Assembly (NCBI RefSeq): GCF_900103125.1
Contig: NZ_FNJV01000001.1
Coordinates: 1,116,001-1,180,000 of the forward strand
Reading direction: 5' to 3'
DNA length: 64,000 bases
Source of the DNA: Mucilaginibacter sp. OK268
Lineage (GTDB): Bacteria; Bacteroidota; Bacteroidia; Sphingobacteriales; Sphingobacteriaceae
Each line of letters begins with the position of its first letter. The first letter of the stretch is position 1. The notes below the pieces were generated by a model that saw only the letters and a program-made list of their open reading frames with translations, did not search any database and was not told the DNA's origin. The translations under genes and the position numbers were made by a program. Of this stretch, positions 36,157-44,927 are shown piece after piece.

Positions 36157-38112
36157 TTAATTAGCGGCAGTAATTTTTGCGACCCATCCACCCGCCGTAT
36201 CCAAATGGATATTGATAACTGAACTTGCCGAAACCGGCCGTTTAGACCGGGTTAAACTTTGAGGTGCGGACATCACATCAGCCCAGGACGATAGGGTATA
36301 TTTACCCGGCGGTAAAAAATCCATTTTCAATGGCAATGTCCTTTCGGAATCGTTGGTCATCGCGCCGATATACCAGTCCTTCCCGCTTCTTTTGGCCATA
36401 ATGATATATTCGCCCGGGTACCCACCCAGCACTCTGGTATCGTCCCAAACGGTAGGCATATTACTTAGAAAATCAGCCCCGGGCTTCCCTAAAATATGCT
36501 CCGGTGCATCGCAGTAAACTGTAAAGGGGCTTTCGTAAATCACAAATTTTGCCAGTTCAGCACAGCGGCTGTTCATTACCTGGGTAGGGCTGCCTTTTCT
36601 GAACTCAGACTTCTTCACATTTAAAAATCCACCAGGAGTATAATCCATTTGTCCGGCCAGCATACGGGTGAATGGCAGGGTGGTATTGTGCCCTGCAGTT
36701 ATCTGAGTTGAAAACTTGGAATATTCTTCGCCTAAAACCCCTTCCCGTGTAATCATGTTAGGATAGGTACGGATAATGCCATCCGGTTTAAAAGCACCAT
36801 GAAAATCAACCATCAAATGGTATTTTGCGGCTGTTTTGATAATACGACGGTACCAGTTTACCATTTGCTGATCGTCGCGGTCCATAAAATCAATTTTAAT
36901 CCCCGCAATACCCCATTGCTCATAAATTGGAAAAGCCTTTTCAAAATTATCATTCCGGTTAACATCAGTACTGTACAACCAAAGCCAGCATTTAACCTTT
37001 TTGGCTTTAGCGTATGCTAAGATCTCCGGCATATTCAATTGTGGAGCAGGTTTGGTAATATCAGCTTCGGGTTTGTTAAATGGCCCGTACCATTGCCAGT
37101 CTATAAGCATATAAGGCCAGTGCTGTGCCGATGCCAGGTCTATGTATTTTTTGATAGTTGGCATGTCCATCTTTACGTCACCGCTCCACCAGTTATCCCA
37201 GGCACTCATACCAGGTTTAACCCAGCTGGCATCTTTTATGGCACAGGGAGGATTCAGATTCTGTATCAGCTCCGATTCAATTAATTTGCCCGGCGAATCG
37301 GCGAGCATGACCACCCGCCAGGGTGTAAGGAGATCGTTGGTGAACCGGGCCTTAACACCGCTCTCATTTTCACCGGGCAATGGGGATAACTTGGTGATTA
37401 GGTCAATTTTACCAATGGCATTGGTATCTGTTTTTAACGATCCTATATAAAACCCTGGATAATTATCAATGTTTGCTTCCGTAATAGCTGCGTAATGACG
37501 CTTGTCTAATTCTACCAGGAAGGGTAAGCCGGCAATCGTTTTTGCCGTAATGTGGTTAAGGGTTCGCGGCCAAAACTCGGTTTCCTGTGAGGAAGTATAG
37601 CTGCCATAATCTGCCACCCAGGCCTTTGCATCTGCCGGTAAATTAAAACTGGTGAGTTCCCTTGTAATCTGGCGGTCACCGATTTTATCCGCCCCGAATA
37701 ACTCATAACGAAAAGCTACGCCTTCATCATAAGCCCTGAAATAGACATTCATCCGGCGCATCTGCCCGGATTTCTCAACCAGTGACAACACCAGTTCATT
37801 GTAACGATCAGCTATGATGCCGTGCTTTGTTTTTACTACCGGTATCCAGCTTTGGTTAACGGAATGCTCCACATGACCGGTCACACTCATATCCGTGCCA
37901 ATAGCCGGTTCATCTTTAAACTCGAAACCAAGAGATGAAGGATGGATGATTGTTAAACCGTTACTGGAAACCGTATACTGTAACCGGTTTTTGTTGTTTA
38001 TCTCTACAACAGTTTTTTTATCCGGCGATACCAGCTTAAAAGTTTGTGCAAAAGAAGGAACTGTCAAGGAAACGACAGTAATCAGGGCATAATAAAATTT
38101 CAGGTTCATCAT
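36157..38112 (-). CDS. Glycoside hydrolase family 97 (retaining-type alpha-galactosidase-like)
   Basis: A periplasmic GH97 enzyme with an N-terminal signal peptide ending PSFAQ. The start ATG 38112 (or 38109) lies 4 bp past the GH29 stop; a start at 38133 would overlap GH29. The N-terminal beta-super-sandwich begins FKLVSPDKKTVVEINNKN. The catalytic barrel has WLWLYS, IKIDFMDRDD with Asp near residue 406, and REGVLGEEYS with Glu near 456-461. An Asp at that strand end and its spacing to Glu resemble retaining GH97 enzymes such as BT1871 (Asp415), an alpha-galactosidase, rather than the inverting SusB. About 651 residues. Why it sits in a fucose operon is unclear. Confidence 0.9.
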   Translation of the reverse strand: MMNLKFYYALITVVSLTVPSFAQTFKLVSPDKKTVVEINNKNRLQYTVSSNGLTIIHPSSLGFEFKDEPAIGTDMSVTGHVEHSVNQSWIPVVKTKHGIIADRYNELVLSLVEKSGQMRRMNVYFRAYDEGVAFRYELFGADKIGDRQITRELTSFNLPADAKAWVADYGSYTSSQETEFWPRTLNHITAKTIAGLPFLVELDKRHYAAITEANIDNYPGFYIGSLKTDTNAIGKIDLITKLSPLPGENESGVKARFTNDLLTPWRVVMLADSPGKLIESELIQNLNPPCAIKDASWVKPGMSAWDNWWSGDVKMDMPTIKKYIDLASAQHWPYMLIDWQWYGPFNKPEADITKPAPQLNMPEILAYAKAKKVKCWLWLYSTDVNRNDNFEKAFPIYEQWGIAGIKIDFMDRDDQQMVNWYRRIIKTAAKYHLMVDFHGAFKPDGIIRTYPNMITREGVLGEEYSKFSTQITAGHNTTLPFTRMLAGQMDYTPGGFLNVKKSEFRKGSPTQVMNSRCAELAKFVIYESPFTVYCDAPEHILGKPGADFLSNMPTVWDDTRVLGGYPGEYIIMAKRSGKDWYIGAMTNDSERTLPLKMDFLPPGKYTLSSWADVMSAPQSLTRSKRPVSASSVINIHLDTAGGWVAKITAAN

Positions 38113-38116
38113 ATGA

Positions 38117-39763
38117 TTAAATAGCCCCTTCAATTTTTAAAACGAATGCATCTTTACCCGGAGCCTGTTCCGGCAACTTCACTTTCAGGCCCTCGGCTGT
38201 TTGCTGAAAACCCAGTTTATCATTGCCAAGCAGGCTTACGCTGGTCACATTACCAGTTTCATTGCCTTTGGCTAATTTTTTAACAAGGGCTTCATTGCCG
38301 GTGGGCCAACCCAGCATAGTGGCATAAAGGGTTTTACCTTTTACAGTAAATCGGATATCCTGGGCTCCAAATGGCTTGCCCTTGCCTTCGTTAAAGCCCT
38401 GCGCGTTGATAGGGGCGGCCGATTCTATGGCCGGACCTTCACCAAAAACCTTCCAGGGACGGGTGCCGTAAATTGCCTCGCCGTTCACCTGCATCCAGGC
38501 TCCGATGTTTTCAACTACGGCGCGTTCTTCGCTGTCAATTGTACCATCACCACGTACCGGGATGTTCAACAGCAGGTTGCCATTTTTACTTACGATATCA
38601 ACCAGGCTATGCACGACTGTTCTGGCGCTTTTGTAGCCTTTACCATCAAATATACGGCGATTATAATGCCAGTCGCCAATACAGGTATCCGTTTGCCACG
38701 GTAAAGGTTCAATCTGGTTGCTTTGCCCGCGTTCTATATCCCATATCATGCATTTGCGCTGCTGCTCATTCAATACTTTACCAAACAGTGCTGCTTGTAG
38801 CTTACCATGTTTCTTAACACTGGTATTGTACATATGCGCCGCTATTTTTAAGCCGGCATCGCTTACAGGCCAAAGAGGTAGCACATTGTCATCAAAATAA
38901 ATGAGTTCGGGGCCATACTTATCTATCAGTTCAATGGTTCGGTTTAAAAATTTATCGCAATACGCTTTGCTGGGTACGCTGGCACCATTACCCCAGGCCC
39001 AGTGGCGGCCCATGCTGTCGTCATCAAGGCTATCCTGACTTAAGGGATGGTTTTGTGCATACAGTTCTTGAGGATCATAGCCATTCCACCATTTGCCGGC
39101 GCCATCCGCTTTGGTAAGCTTACCATCGTAGGGGATGCCTGCATAGGGGCCGGTTTTATCCGCGCGTTGGGCTACCTCCATCCAGGTCCATGGGTGAGAT
39201 GCATGTACCGTTACGCCAAAAGGCAAACCGTGTTGTTTGGCGGCTTTTGCCCAGCCACCAACCAGGTCTTTTTTTGGGCCCAGTTTAGTAGAGTTCCAGC
39301 TTTGATAGCTGCTGTTGTAGAGATCGAAGTTATCATGATGATTGGCCAGGGCCATAAAATATTTAGCACCGGCACGTTTATATAAGCCCAACAATTCATT
39401 GGGATCCCAGTTCTCGGCTTTCCATTCATTAATCACGTCCTTGAATCCGAATTTTGAAGGATGTCCATACTTTTGAACGTGGTATTTATAGTGGTCGCTG
39501 CCTTCCTGGTACATACCGCGGGCATACCAGTCACCGTGTTCTGGCTGACACTGTGGTCCCCAGTGTGCCCACATACCAAATTTGGCATCACGGAACCATT
39601 CCGGAACCTGATACTGACTCAATGAATCCCATGTCGGCTGAAACGGGCCGGAAGCAATACCTGTGTTTGAATGAGGGTGTAACAGGCTGCTGCTATAAAG
39701 TTTCGACAGATATAAGGAGGACAATCCTGTAGCCAAACCTTTGATGAGTGTTCTTCTTTTCAT
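38117..39763 (-). CDS. Glycoside hydrolase family 29 alpha-L-fucosidase
   Basis: This enzyme releases L-fucose from oligosaccharide ends. It is the first gene of the six-gene fucose operon. The N-terminus carries a twin-arginine-like signal (KRRTLIKGLATG). The GH29 barrel shows WFRDAKFGMWAHWGPQ, GDWYARGMY, GAKYFMALANHHDNFDLYN and KDLVGGW. ELIYFDDNVLP near residue 290 carries the nucleophile Asp. The C-terminal beta-sandwich begins after NGNLLLNIPVRGDG. Length 548 residues. The fucosyl linkage cannot be assigned; a xyloglucan side chain is suggested by the wider locus. Confidence 0.95.
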   Translation of the reverse strand: MKRRTLIKGLATGLSSLYLSKLYSSSLLHPHSNTGIASGPFQPTWDSLSQYQVPEWFRDAKFGMWAHWGPQCQPEHGDWYARGMYQEGSDHYKYHVQKYGHPSKFGFKDVINEWKAENWDPNELLGLYKRAGAKYFMALANHHDNFDLYNSSYQSWNSTKLGPKKDLVGGWAKAAKQHGLPFGVTVHASHPWTWMEVAQRADKTGPYAGIPYDGKLTKADGAGKWWNGYDPQELYAQNHPLSQDSLDDDSMGRHWAWGNGASVPSKAYCDKFLNRTIELIDKYGPELIYFDDNVLPLWPVSDAGLKIAAHMYNTSVKKHGKLQAALFGKVLNEQQRKCMIWDIERGQSNQIEPLPWQTDTCIGDWHYNRRIFDGKGYKSARTVVHSLVDIVSKNGNLLLNIPVRGDGTIDSEERAVVENIGAWMQVNGEAIYGTRPWKVFGEGPAIESAAPINAQGFNEGKGKPFGAQDIRFTVKGKTLYATMLGWPTGNEALVKKLAKGNETGNVTSVSLLGNDKLGFQQTAEGLKVKLPEQAPGKDAFVLKIEGAI

Positions 39764-40099
39764 GAATTAGATTTTGATGTTTTTATACATTGGTTAGGTA
39801 AGACCCATTGAACGGCTTTGTAACCCGGGGGGCACCAAGCAAAAATTCTTTTAGGTCACAATCCATAATTGGTTTTCGCAATGATTACAATTGCTTTCTA
39901 TAATCGATCAACCAAATTTCATGGAAATAATAGCTAAATAATTGACCTAATAGGACTTTTATTTATACAAATCCGACTTTTTATTTAATATTGTTCTGCC
40001 GTCCGGAAGATATTCTTCCGGACGGCACCATGAGAAGTGCATAGAAAGATATTCCTGTACATAAAACAATAAGCTCATAATAGCTTAATCCTGCACATT
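39764..40099. other. Divergent intergenic region between fucosidase operon and AraC regulator
   Basis: These 336 bases are about two-thirds A+T and contain no gene. They should contain both promoters and the binding sites of the AraC protein. The only strong structure is the palindrome at 39997-40027. I found no exact TAnnTTTG box on either strand. Confidence 0.6.
39997..40027. promoter_or_regulatory. Perfect 14-bp inverted repeat with 3-nt centre, candidate operator
   Basis: The arms tgccgtccggaaga and tcttccggacggca surround tat. The arms are GC-rich in an otherwise AT-rich spacer. The element is 73 bp before the AraC start and 234 bp before the fucosidase start. No T-run is present on either side, which argues against a terminator. 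A dyad operator or a 5' leader hairpin of the AraC mRNA is more likely. Confidence 0.5.
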
Positions 40100-40981
40100 A
40101 TGATCAAAAGAGCACTAAAGCATACATTTACGTTATTGAATGTAGACCATGTAAATCTTGGCCCTAAATGGAATTATAAAAATGTGATCAGCCCTTACTT
40201 CAGATTGTACTACATTGATGCGGGTGAAGGGGAAATATCGGATATTTCAACTATCCTCAAACTGGAGCCTGGGTTTTTATATATCATACCAAGTTTCACC
40301 TTATGCAACCTTACTTGTCAGGATCATCTCAGTCAATATTTCATCCAGTTTTTTGAGGAATCATCTGATGGTATCTCCCTGTTTGCCTATAACCGGTCGA
40401 TTTTTAAAGTAAAAGCAACAGCAATGGATGTCATGAGTTTTGCCCGTTTACTGGAAATAAACCCCGGCAGGGGTATCAACCGTTCCGACAATCCGAGGAT
40501 CTATGAAAAAAGCATCTTTTATAAGGAATACCAGGAGCTCAATAACCGGCAGAGCATGGGGACATTTATAGAAACACATGGCATTTTGCTGCAATTGGTC
40601 TCGCGCTTTTTGACACCGGAGATATTTCAACACAGGGAAATGGGCCAGATTCCGGTTAAAATCCTGAATGCGATCAGTTACATCCAACTAAATCTACATC
40701 AGGACTTATCGGTATCTTACCTGGCAGAAAGGGCAAACCAGCATACCGATTATTTTTCGCGATTGTTTCAACAATACACGGGCGAAAGGCCCATCAAATA
40801 CATTCATGAAAAAAGGATCGAACGCGCCCAATACCTGATGGTGACAACAGGGATGACTTACGCGGAAATCGCGACACAAACCGGCTTTGAGAATATATTC
40901 TACTTTTCTAAAATCTTTAAAAAGATCACTGGTATGTCTCCAGGTCACTATAAAAAGCAGCTTGATCTGGTTGATTTTTAA
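40100..40981 (+). CDS. AraC-family transcriptional regulator, probable controller of the fucose operon
   Basis: A one-component regulator of 293 residues. The N-terminal half looks like the cupin-type AraC sugar-binding domain (FRLYYIDAGEGEISDIS, LEPGFLYIIPSFTLCNL). The C-terminal 100 residues form the double HTH (QDLSVSYLAERANQHTDYFSRLFQQ, MTYAEIATQTGFENIFYFSKIFKK, TGMSPGHYKKQ). It is transcribed divergently from GH29, the usual position for a local regulator. L-fucose or a fucoside as the ligand is inference. Confidence 0.9.
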   Translation: MIKRALKHTFTLLNVDHVNLGPKWNYKNVISPYFRLYYIDAGEGEISDISTILKLEPGFLYIIPSFTLCNLTCQDHLSQYFIQFFEESSDGISLFAYNRSIFKVKATAMDVMSFARLLEINPGRGINRSDNPRIYEKSIFYKEYQELNNRQSMGTFIETHGILLQLVSRFLTPEIFQHREMGQIPVKILNAISYIQLNLHQDLSVSYLAERANQHTDYFSRLFQQYTGERPIKYIHEKRIERAQYLMVTTGMTYAEIATQTGFENIFYFSKIFKKITGMSPGHYKKQLDLVDF

Positions 40982-41087
40982 GTTAACTCCGATAAAAATG
41001 GCAAAATCAGCTTAATCAATTCGTCGGGAGTTTATAAGAACCGGCCCCAGAGATAAACTCTATGATGGAAAATATCTTACTCAACCG

Positions 41088-43055
41088 TTATTTGTTTTTC
41101 AGCCTCACTATTGTAAACGAATAAGGTTCAACCGCTAGCTTCAGGGTATTGCCTGAAATAGCAACAGTACCTTCAACAGGGCTAACTGTCATTGGCGCTG
41201 TTAATAAATTCTCCGCATCCTTATTTTCCGCTTTCAGCGTAGTAAGGAAGGCCTGTTTTTGGTAGCCTTTTGAACCGGTAATTTTGAAGCTTACATTTTG
41301 CGCCGACGTGCTTGTGTTCACAAATTTGATCACCAGTTCGTTGGTGTTCTTATCTAAACAGGCGGTTGCATAGCTATCATTTTGTCCGGCTACAGCTTCG
41401 TTATTTAAAGTAAGCGGGACTACATCTGTGCCTTTATTGAGGGAGAATAATTGCTGTACATAATAGTTTGGCGTGGCATAGCTTTTCAGGTTATCAAACC
41501 AGATAAGGTTCGGGGTCCATTGCCAGCCCTCTACGTGGGCAAACAGGGGAGCGTAGGACGCCATGTTCACTACATCTGCATTCCGTTCCAAACCGGTCAT
41601 GAAGGCCGCTTCAGAAAGCGCGCATTCCCAATTGTTCTTGTTTTGTGGACTTACGGTAGCAACGCTTTGTGCGGCATATTCGCCTGCGAAGATCTTAGGT
41701 CCCTTACGATCATAGTTATCATAACGGCGGGCATTATCTCTGAACCATTTTGGAGGCGCGTAATAATGCTCGTCTAAAATATCGGCGCCTAAACTGCGGA
41801 ATGTTGTATTTAACAGATCAAACTCCTTGCCTGCAGGTGCAGGCCCTAAAGCAGATATGATCTTTATATCAGGGTATTTGCTCTTGATGGCTTTAGTGAA
41901 AATCTTCCATCGGTCGATATATTGCGGTCCCCATTGCTCATTACCTACACCTATCATTTTTAAATTGAACGGAGCCGGGTGACCAAGGTCGGTACGCAGC
42001 TTGCCCCATTTGGTACCGACATCGCCATTGGCAAACTCGATCAGGTCAAGCGCATCCTGCACATAAGGATCAAGTTTATCCAAGGGCACCAGTTCACCTG
42101 TATTAAACTCACAGGCCATGCCGCAATTCAGGATGGGTAAAGGCGACGCACCAATATCTTCAGCGGTCATGAAGTACTCCATAAAGCCCAGACCAAAAGT
42201 TTGATAATAATCAGGCGCCGGGCGGTGCTTAAATTCAGTATTCCAGCGGTTAATGATATTCTCGCGTTTATCAACCGCGCCTATGGTTTTTTTCCATTGA
42301 TAACGGTTATTGAGGTCACGGCCTTCCACAATACAACCGCCGGGGAAACGTAAAAAGCCGGGTTTAAGATCGGCTAGCTTTTGCACCAGGTCGGCCCGTA
42401 AACCACCCGGGCGGTTTTTCCAGGTATGCTCGGGGAATAGGGAAATCATGTCTAAGTCAATGACGCCCTTACCGCTCATCCAAACATATAATTGCGCTTT
42501 TTGCGTCGTAGTGTTCGATTTAAATTTTACGCTGTAACGGTTCCATTCCTTATCAGTTGGAGTAAGTTTGGCTTTACCTATAATCGCGTCGTTATCACCA
42601 TGTAGTTCAATATTCAGTTTTACGTTGGCATCACCTTCTTGTTTAGCTATTACCGAAAAGTTGTATTCTTCACCTTCTTTAACGCCCATTCCACGGAAGC
42701 CGTCGTTCGAGAAACCGTAGAAGCCGGCATCGGTTGTGATATAGTTTTTTATGAAATGCGCATTCTCCGGCCGTTCAACAGCACGGTTGATTACCTCCGT
42801 GCGCCCATCGCCGCCATCCTTTTTCTGCTCTTTCCAGGCCGTCAGGGGCATGTTGAACTCGAACGAGCGGTTTTTTATCAGTTCGGCGTATACACCGCCA
42901 TCGGCAGCCAAATTAATATCCTCAAAAAATATCCCATACATGGTAGGCTGAATATGAGCCTTCACCTGATCTACAGCGATGATATAAGGTGTTTGCGCAT
43001 ATGCCACGGTAAACGCACCGGCTGCACACAGCATTAAAAAAGCTCTTTTTAGCAT
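41088..43055 (-). CDS. Glycoside hydrolase family 51 alpha-L-arabinofuranosidase
   Basis: This enzyme removes alpha-L-arabinofuranose side chains. A signal peptide (ending TVAYA) directs export. The N-terminal part has QPTMYGIFFEDINLAADGG, then a CBM4_9-like beta-sandwich at about 75-215 (YNFSVIAKQEGDANVKLNIEL, GKGVIDLDMISLFP). The barrel has FLRFPGGCIVEGRDL, acid/base Glu near 371 in IGVGNEQWG and nucleophile Glu near 457 in IFAGEYA. The C-terminal domain ends EPYSFTIVRLK. 655 residues, normal for exported Bacteroidota GH51. It starts 7 bp after the GalM stop, so the two are co-transcribed. Confidence 0.95.
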   Translation of the reverse strand: MLKRAFLMLCAAGAFTVAYAQTPYIIAVDQVKAHIQPTMYGIFFEDINLAADGGVYAELIKNRSFEFNMPLTAWKEQKKDGGDGRTEVINRAVERPENAHFIKNYITTDAGFYGFSNDGFRGMGVKEGEEYNFSVIAKQEGDANVKLNIELHGDNDAIIGKAKLTPTDKEWNRYSVKFKSNTTTQKAQLYVWMSGKGVIDLDMISLFPEHTWKNRPGGLRADLVQKLADLKPGFLRFPGGCIVEGRDLNNRYQWKKTIGAVDKRENIINRWNTEFKHRPAPDYYQTFGLGFMEYFMTAEDIGASPLPILNCGMACEFNTGELVPLDKLDPYVQDALDLIEFANGDVGTKWGKLRTDLGHPAPFNLKMIGVGNEQWGPQYIDRWKIFTKAIKSKYPDIKIISALGPAPAGKEFDLLNTTFRSLGADILDEHYYAPPKWFRDNARRYDNYDRKGPKIFAGEYAAQSVATVSPQNKNNWECALSEAAFMTGLERNADVVNMASYAPLFAHVEGWQWTPNLIWFDNLKSYATPNYYVQQLFSLNKGTDVVPLTLNNEAVAGQNDSYATACLDKNTNELVIKFVNTSTSAQNVSFKITGSKGYQKQAFLTTLKAENKDAENLLTAPMTVSPVEGTVAISGNTLKLAVEPYSFTIVRLKNK

Positions 43056-43062
43056 GGCTTGT

Positions 43063-44235
43063 TTATTTGGAGAATTTATAAATGGTAATCGTATGATAAG
43101 TTTGACCGGGTTTTAACACGGTTGAAGCAAATGCAGGCTGATTTGGCGCGTCAGGAAAATGCTGGGTTTCTAGGCAAAACGCTGAACGGTACGGATAAGC
43201 TTTGCCGCCTTTACCATCTTTGCTTTCGCCGGTTAAGAAATTACCCGAATAAAATTGCAAGCCGGGTTCTTCGGTATAAACTTCCATGGTGATACCGGTT
43301 TGGGTGCTTTTAACGGTTGCAACCGGTGTGGTAAGGTTATGCTTGTTCAGCACAAAGTTATGGTCATAACCTTTGCCGTTTTTCAATTGTTCGTCGGCAG
43401 TACCTATATCTTTACCAATAGTTTTTGATGTGGTAAAATCAAACGGGGTACCTTTAACCGGCTGTAACTTACCAGTTGGTATAAGTGTGGTATCTACTGG
43501 CAAAAACGCGTCGGCATTTATTTGCACGACGTTGTTGGTAATAGTTGGACTACCCGCACCATTCAGGTTAAAGTATGCGTGATTAGTTAAATTAACGATG
43601 GTAGTTTTATCGGTGGTGGCTTTATATTCAATTTTAAGCGAGTTATCATCGCCCAAAGTATAAGATACTGTTGCTGTTAAATTACCTGGATAACCGCCTT
43701 CACCATCTTTTGATACATAAGTCAATTCCAGTTGCGAAGCGCTCTGTTGCTTAGCCGAAAATACCTTGCCATAAAAGCCGTTAAAGCCACCGTGCAGGGT
43801 ATTTACACCATCGTTAATATCCAGCTGGTAAGCTTTACCATCAAGCGTGAATTTACCTTTGGCTATGCGGTTGCCGTAACGGCCAATGATAGCACCGAAA
43901 TAAGGCTCTTTAGGTTTTTGATAGCTTTTCAGCGAATCGTAACCTAAAATAACATCGGTGGCTTTACCGTCTTTATCGGGCACCAGTAAGCTTACCAGCC
44001 TGCCGCCGTAATTGGTAATGGCCACGGTTGTACCGCTGTTGTTTTTCAGGCTGAAGAGTTTTACTTTTTGCCCCTGAATATCGGCTGCAAAACTGGCCGA
44101 ATCAGGTATTTGCTGTGTATTTGCTGATACCGAATCTTTCGCGGTTGAATTAGTGGCTTTGGGGTTACCGCTACATGCTGCAAAAAGGGCTGTCGAACAG
44201 CTTAATATCAATAATAAATTTTTGTTATTCTTCAT
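43063..44235 (-). CDS. Aldose 1-epimerase (galactose mutarotase) lipoprotein
   Basis: A GalM-family mutarotase of 390 residues that carries a lipoprotein signal (ending LFAAC, Cys about 21), so it acts outside the cytoplasm. Motifs are TNYGGRLVSLLVPDKDGK, FGAIIGRYGNRIAKGKF, NTLHGGFNGFYGK (catalytic His), LTNHAYFNLNG (second His) and EPGLQFYSGNFL with catalytic Glu. FCLETQHFPDAPN is also typical. It would equilibrate anomers of sugars released by the neighbouring glycosidases. It leads the GalM-GH51 operon. Confidence 0.93.
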   Translation of the reverse strand: MKNNKNLLLILSCSTALFAACSGNPKATNSTAKDSVSANTQQIPDSASFAADIQGQKVKLFSLKNNSGTTVAITNYGGRLVSLLVPDKDGKATDVILGYDSLKSYQKPKEPYFGAIIGRYGNRIAKGKFTLDGKAYQLDINDGVNTLHGGFNGFYGKVFSAKQQSASQLELTYVSKDGEGGYPGNLTATVSYTLGDDNSLKIEYKATTDKTTIVNLTNHAYFNLNGAGSPTITNNVVQINADAFLPVDTTLIPTGKLQPVKGTPFDFTTSKTIGKDIGTADEQLKNGKGYDHNFVLNKHNLTTPVATVKSTQTGITMEVYTEEPGLQFYSGNFLTGESKDGKGGKAYPYRSAFCLETQHFPDAPNQPAFASTVLKPGQTYHTITIYKFSK

Positions 44236-44927
44236 AATTTCAGGTTGTTAACTTAGCTTTTTACAGCATTGCGTCTTTGAATTGATACTTTTCAGGAAGT
44301 AAATAATTTGGTTTAACTGACGGTTTGGTATCAGCGTTGCTAAAGTATAAAATATATTTATAATTGTTAAAAAAACACTTAAAATATTAATTAATAAAAA
44401 AGGGCCGCTTCGTGCAAGACTTTCTTATTATAGTGTCGTGTCATTTGTGAATTGACGTTTAGCCAATAATATTTATACAAAAAACATGGTTTACACTTTT
44501 ATTTGGAAATAAAATTCAAATAATTGATTATCAATAATTTATATGCATGTTAACCATGAAAAGTGTAAACCATGTAAACCCATCTTTTTGTCAAAAATAA
44601 AACGGCCAGAATAGCCTGTTTGGAAAGAAAGCGACAGCGGCTAAAAAATCCCATACGGTCGGGCTGTATGAGAGACAGCGCGGTTTTTTGACAATTTCAA
44701 CATTTGACGCCCTATTTATTCACTTTTGTACCCCTTCATCCAGCTTCCCGCTTTATATTTTTGGCCACCCGATTAATAAACCTGACGGCGTTTAAAAATA
44801 CAGATCATCGTTTGTTGTTTCCCTATAGGAAACGGGAGCACTGTTATGGAACAATGATCTTTTGATCAGCTGTCATTTTTATTAGTCGGGAACAAAACAT
44901 TAATAAATTACCAATAAACCTATATTC
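44236..44927. other. Long regulatory region between GalM-GH51 and GH31
   Basis: These 692 bases have no credible gene. The centre holds the repeat array described at 44485-44580. Further right are a -7-like box TATTTTTG (44756-44763), whose nearest upstream TTG is too distant (27 nt), and a small dyad gtttcc-ctata-ggaaac near 44818. The length and repeats suggest shared control of both divergent units. Confidence 0.55.
44485..44580. repeat. Array of TAAACCATG-type half-sites forming a 16-bp inverted repeat
   Basis: catggtttacactttt (44485-44500) and its exact reverse complement aaaagtgtaaaccatg (44559-44574) face each other across 58 nt. Two more related half-sites flank the right arm in direct orientation: ttaaccatg starting at 44551 and taaaccca starting at 44575. 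The spacer contains a short dyad (attgat-t-atcaat). The pattern is what a dimeric or looping activator would need for the divergent GalM-GH51 and GH31 genes. Confidence 0.6.

Noticed and set aside
39851..39950. 8-bp inverted repeat ttaggtca / tgacctaa in the fucose spacer as an operator
   Set aside because: Repeats this short are expected by chance within 340 AT-rich bases, and the arms are 84 nt apart.
44756..44763. TATTTTTG as the GH31 promoter
   Set aside because: The -7 match is exact, but the nearest upstream TTG is 27 nt away, outside normal spacing, so I did not call a promoter.
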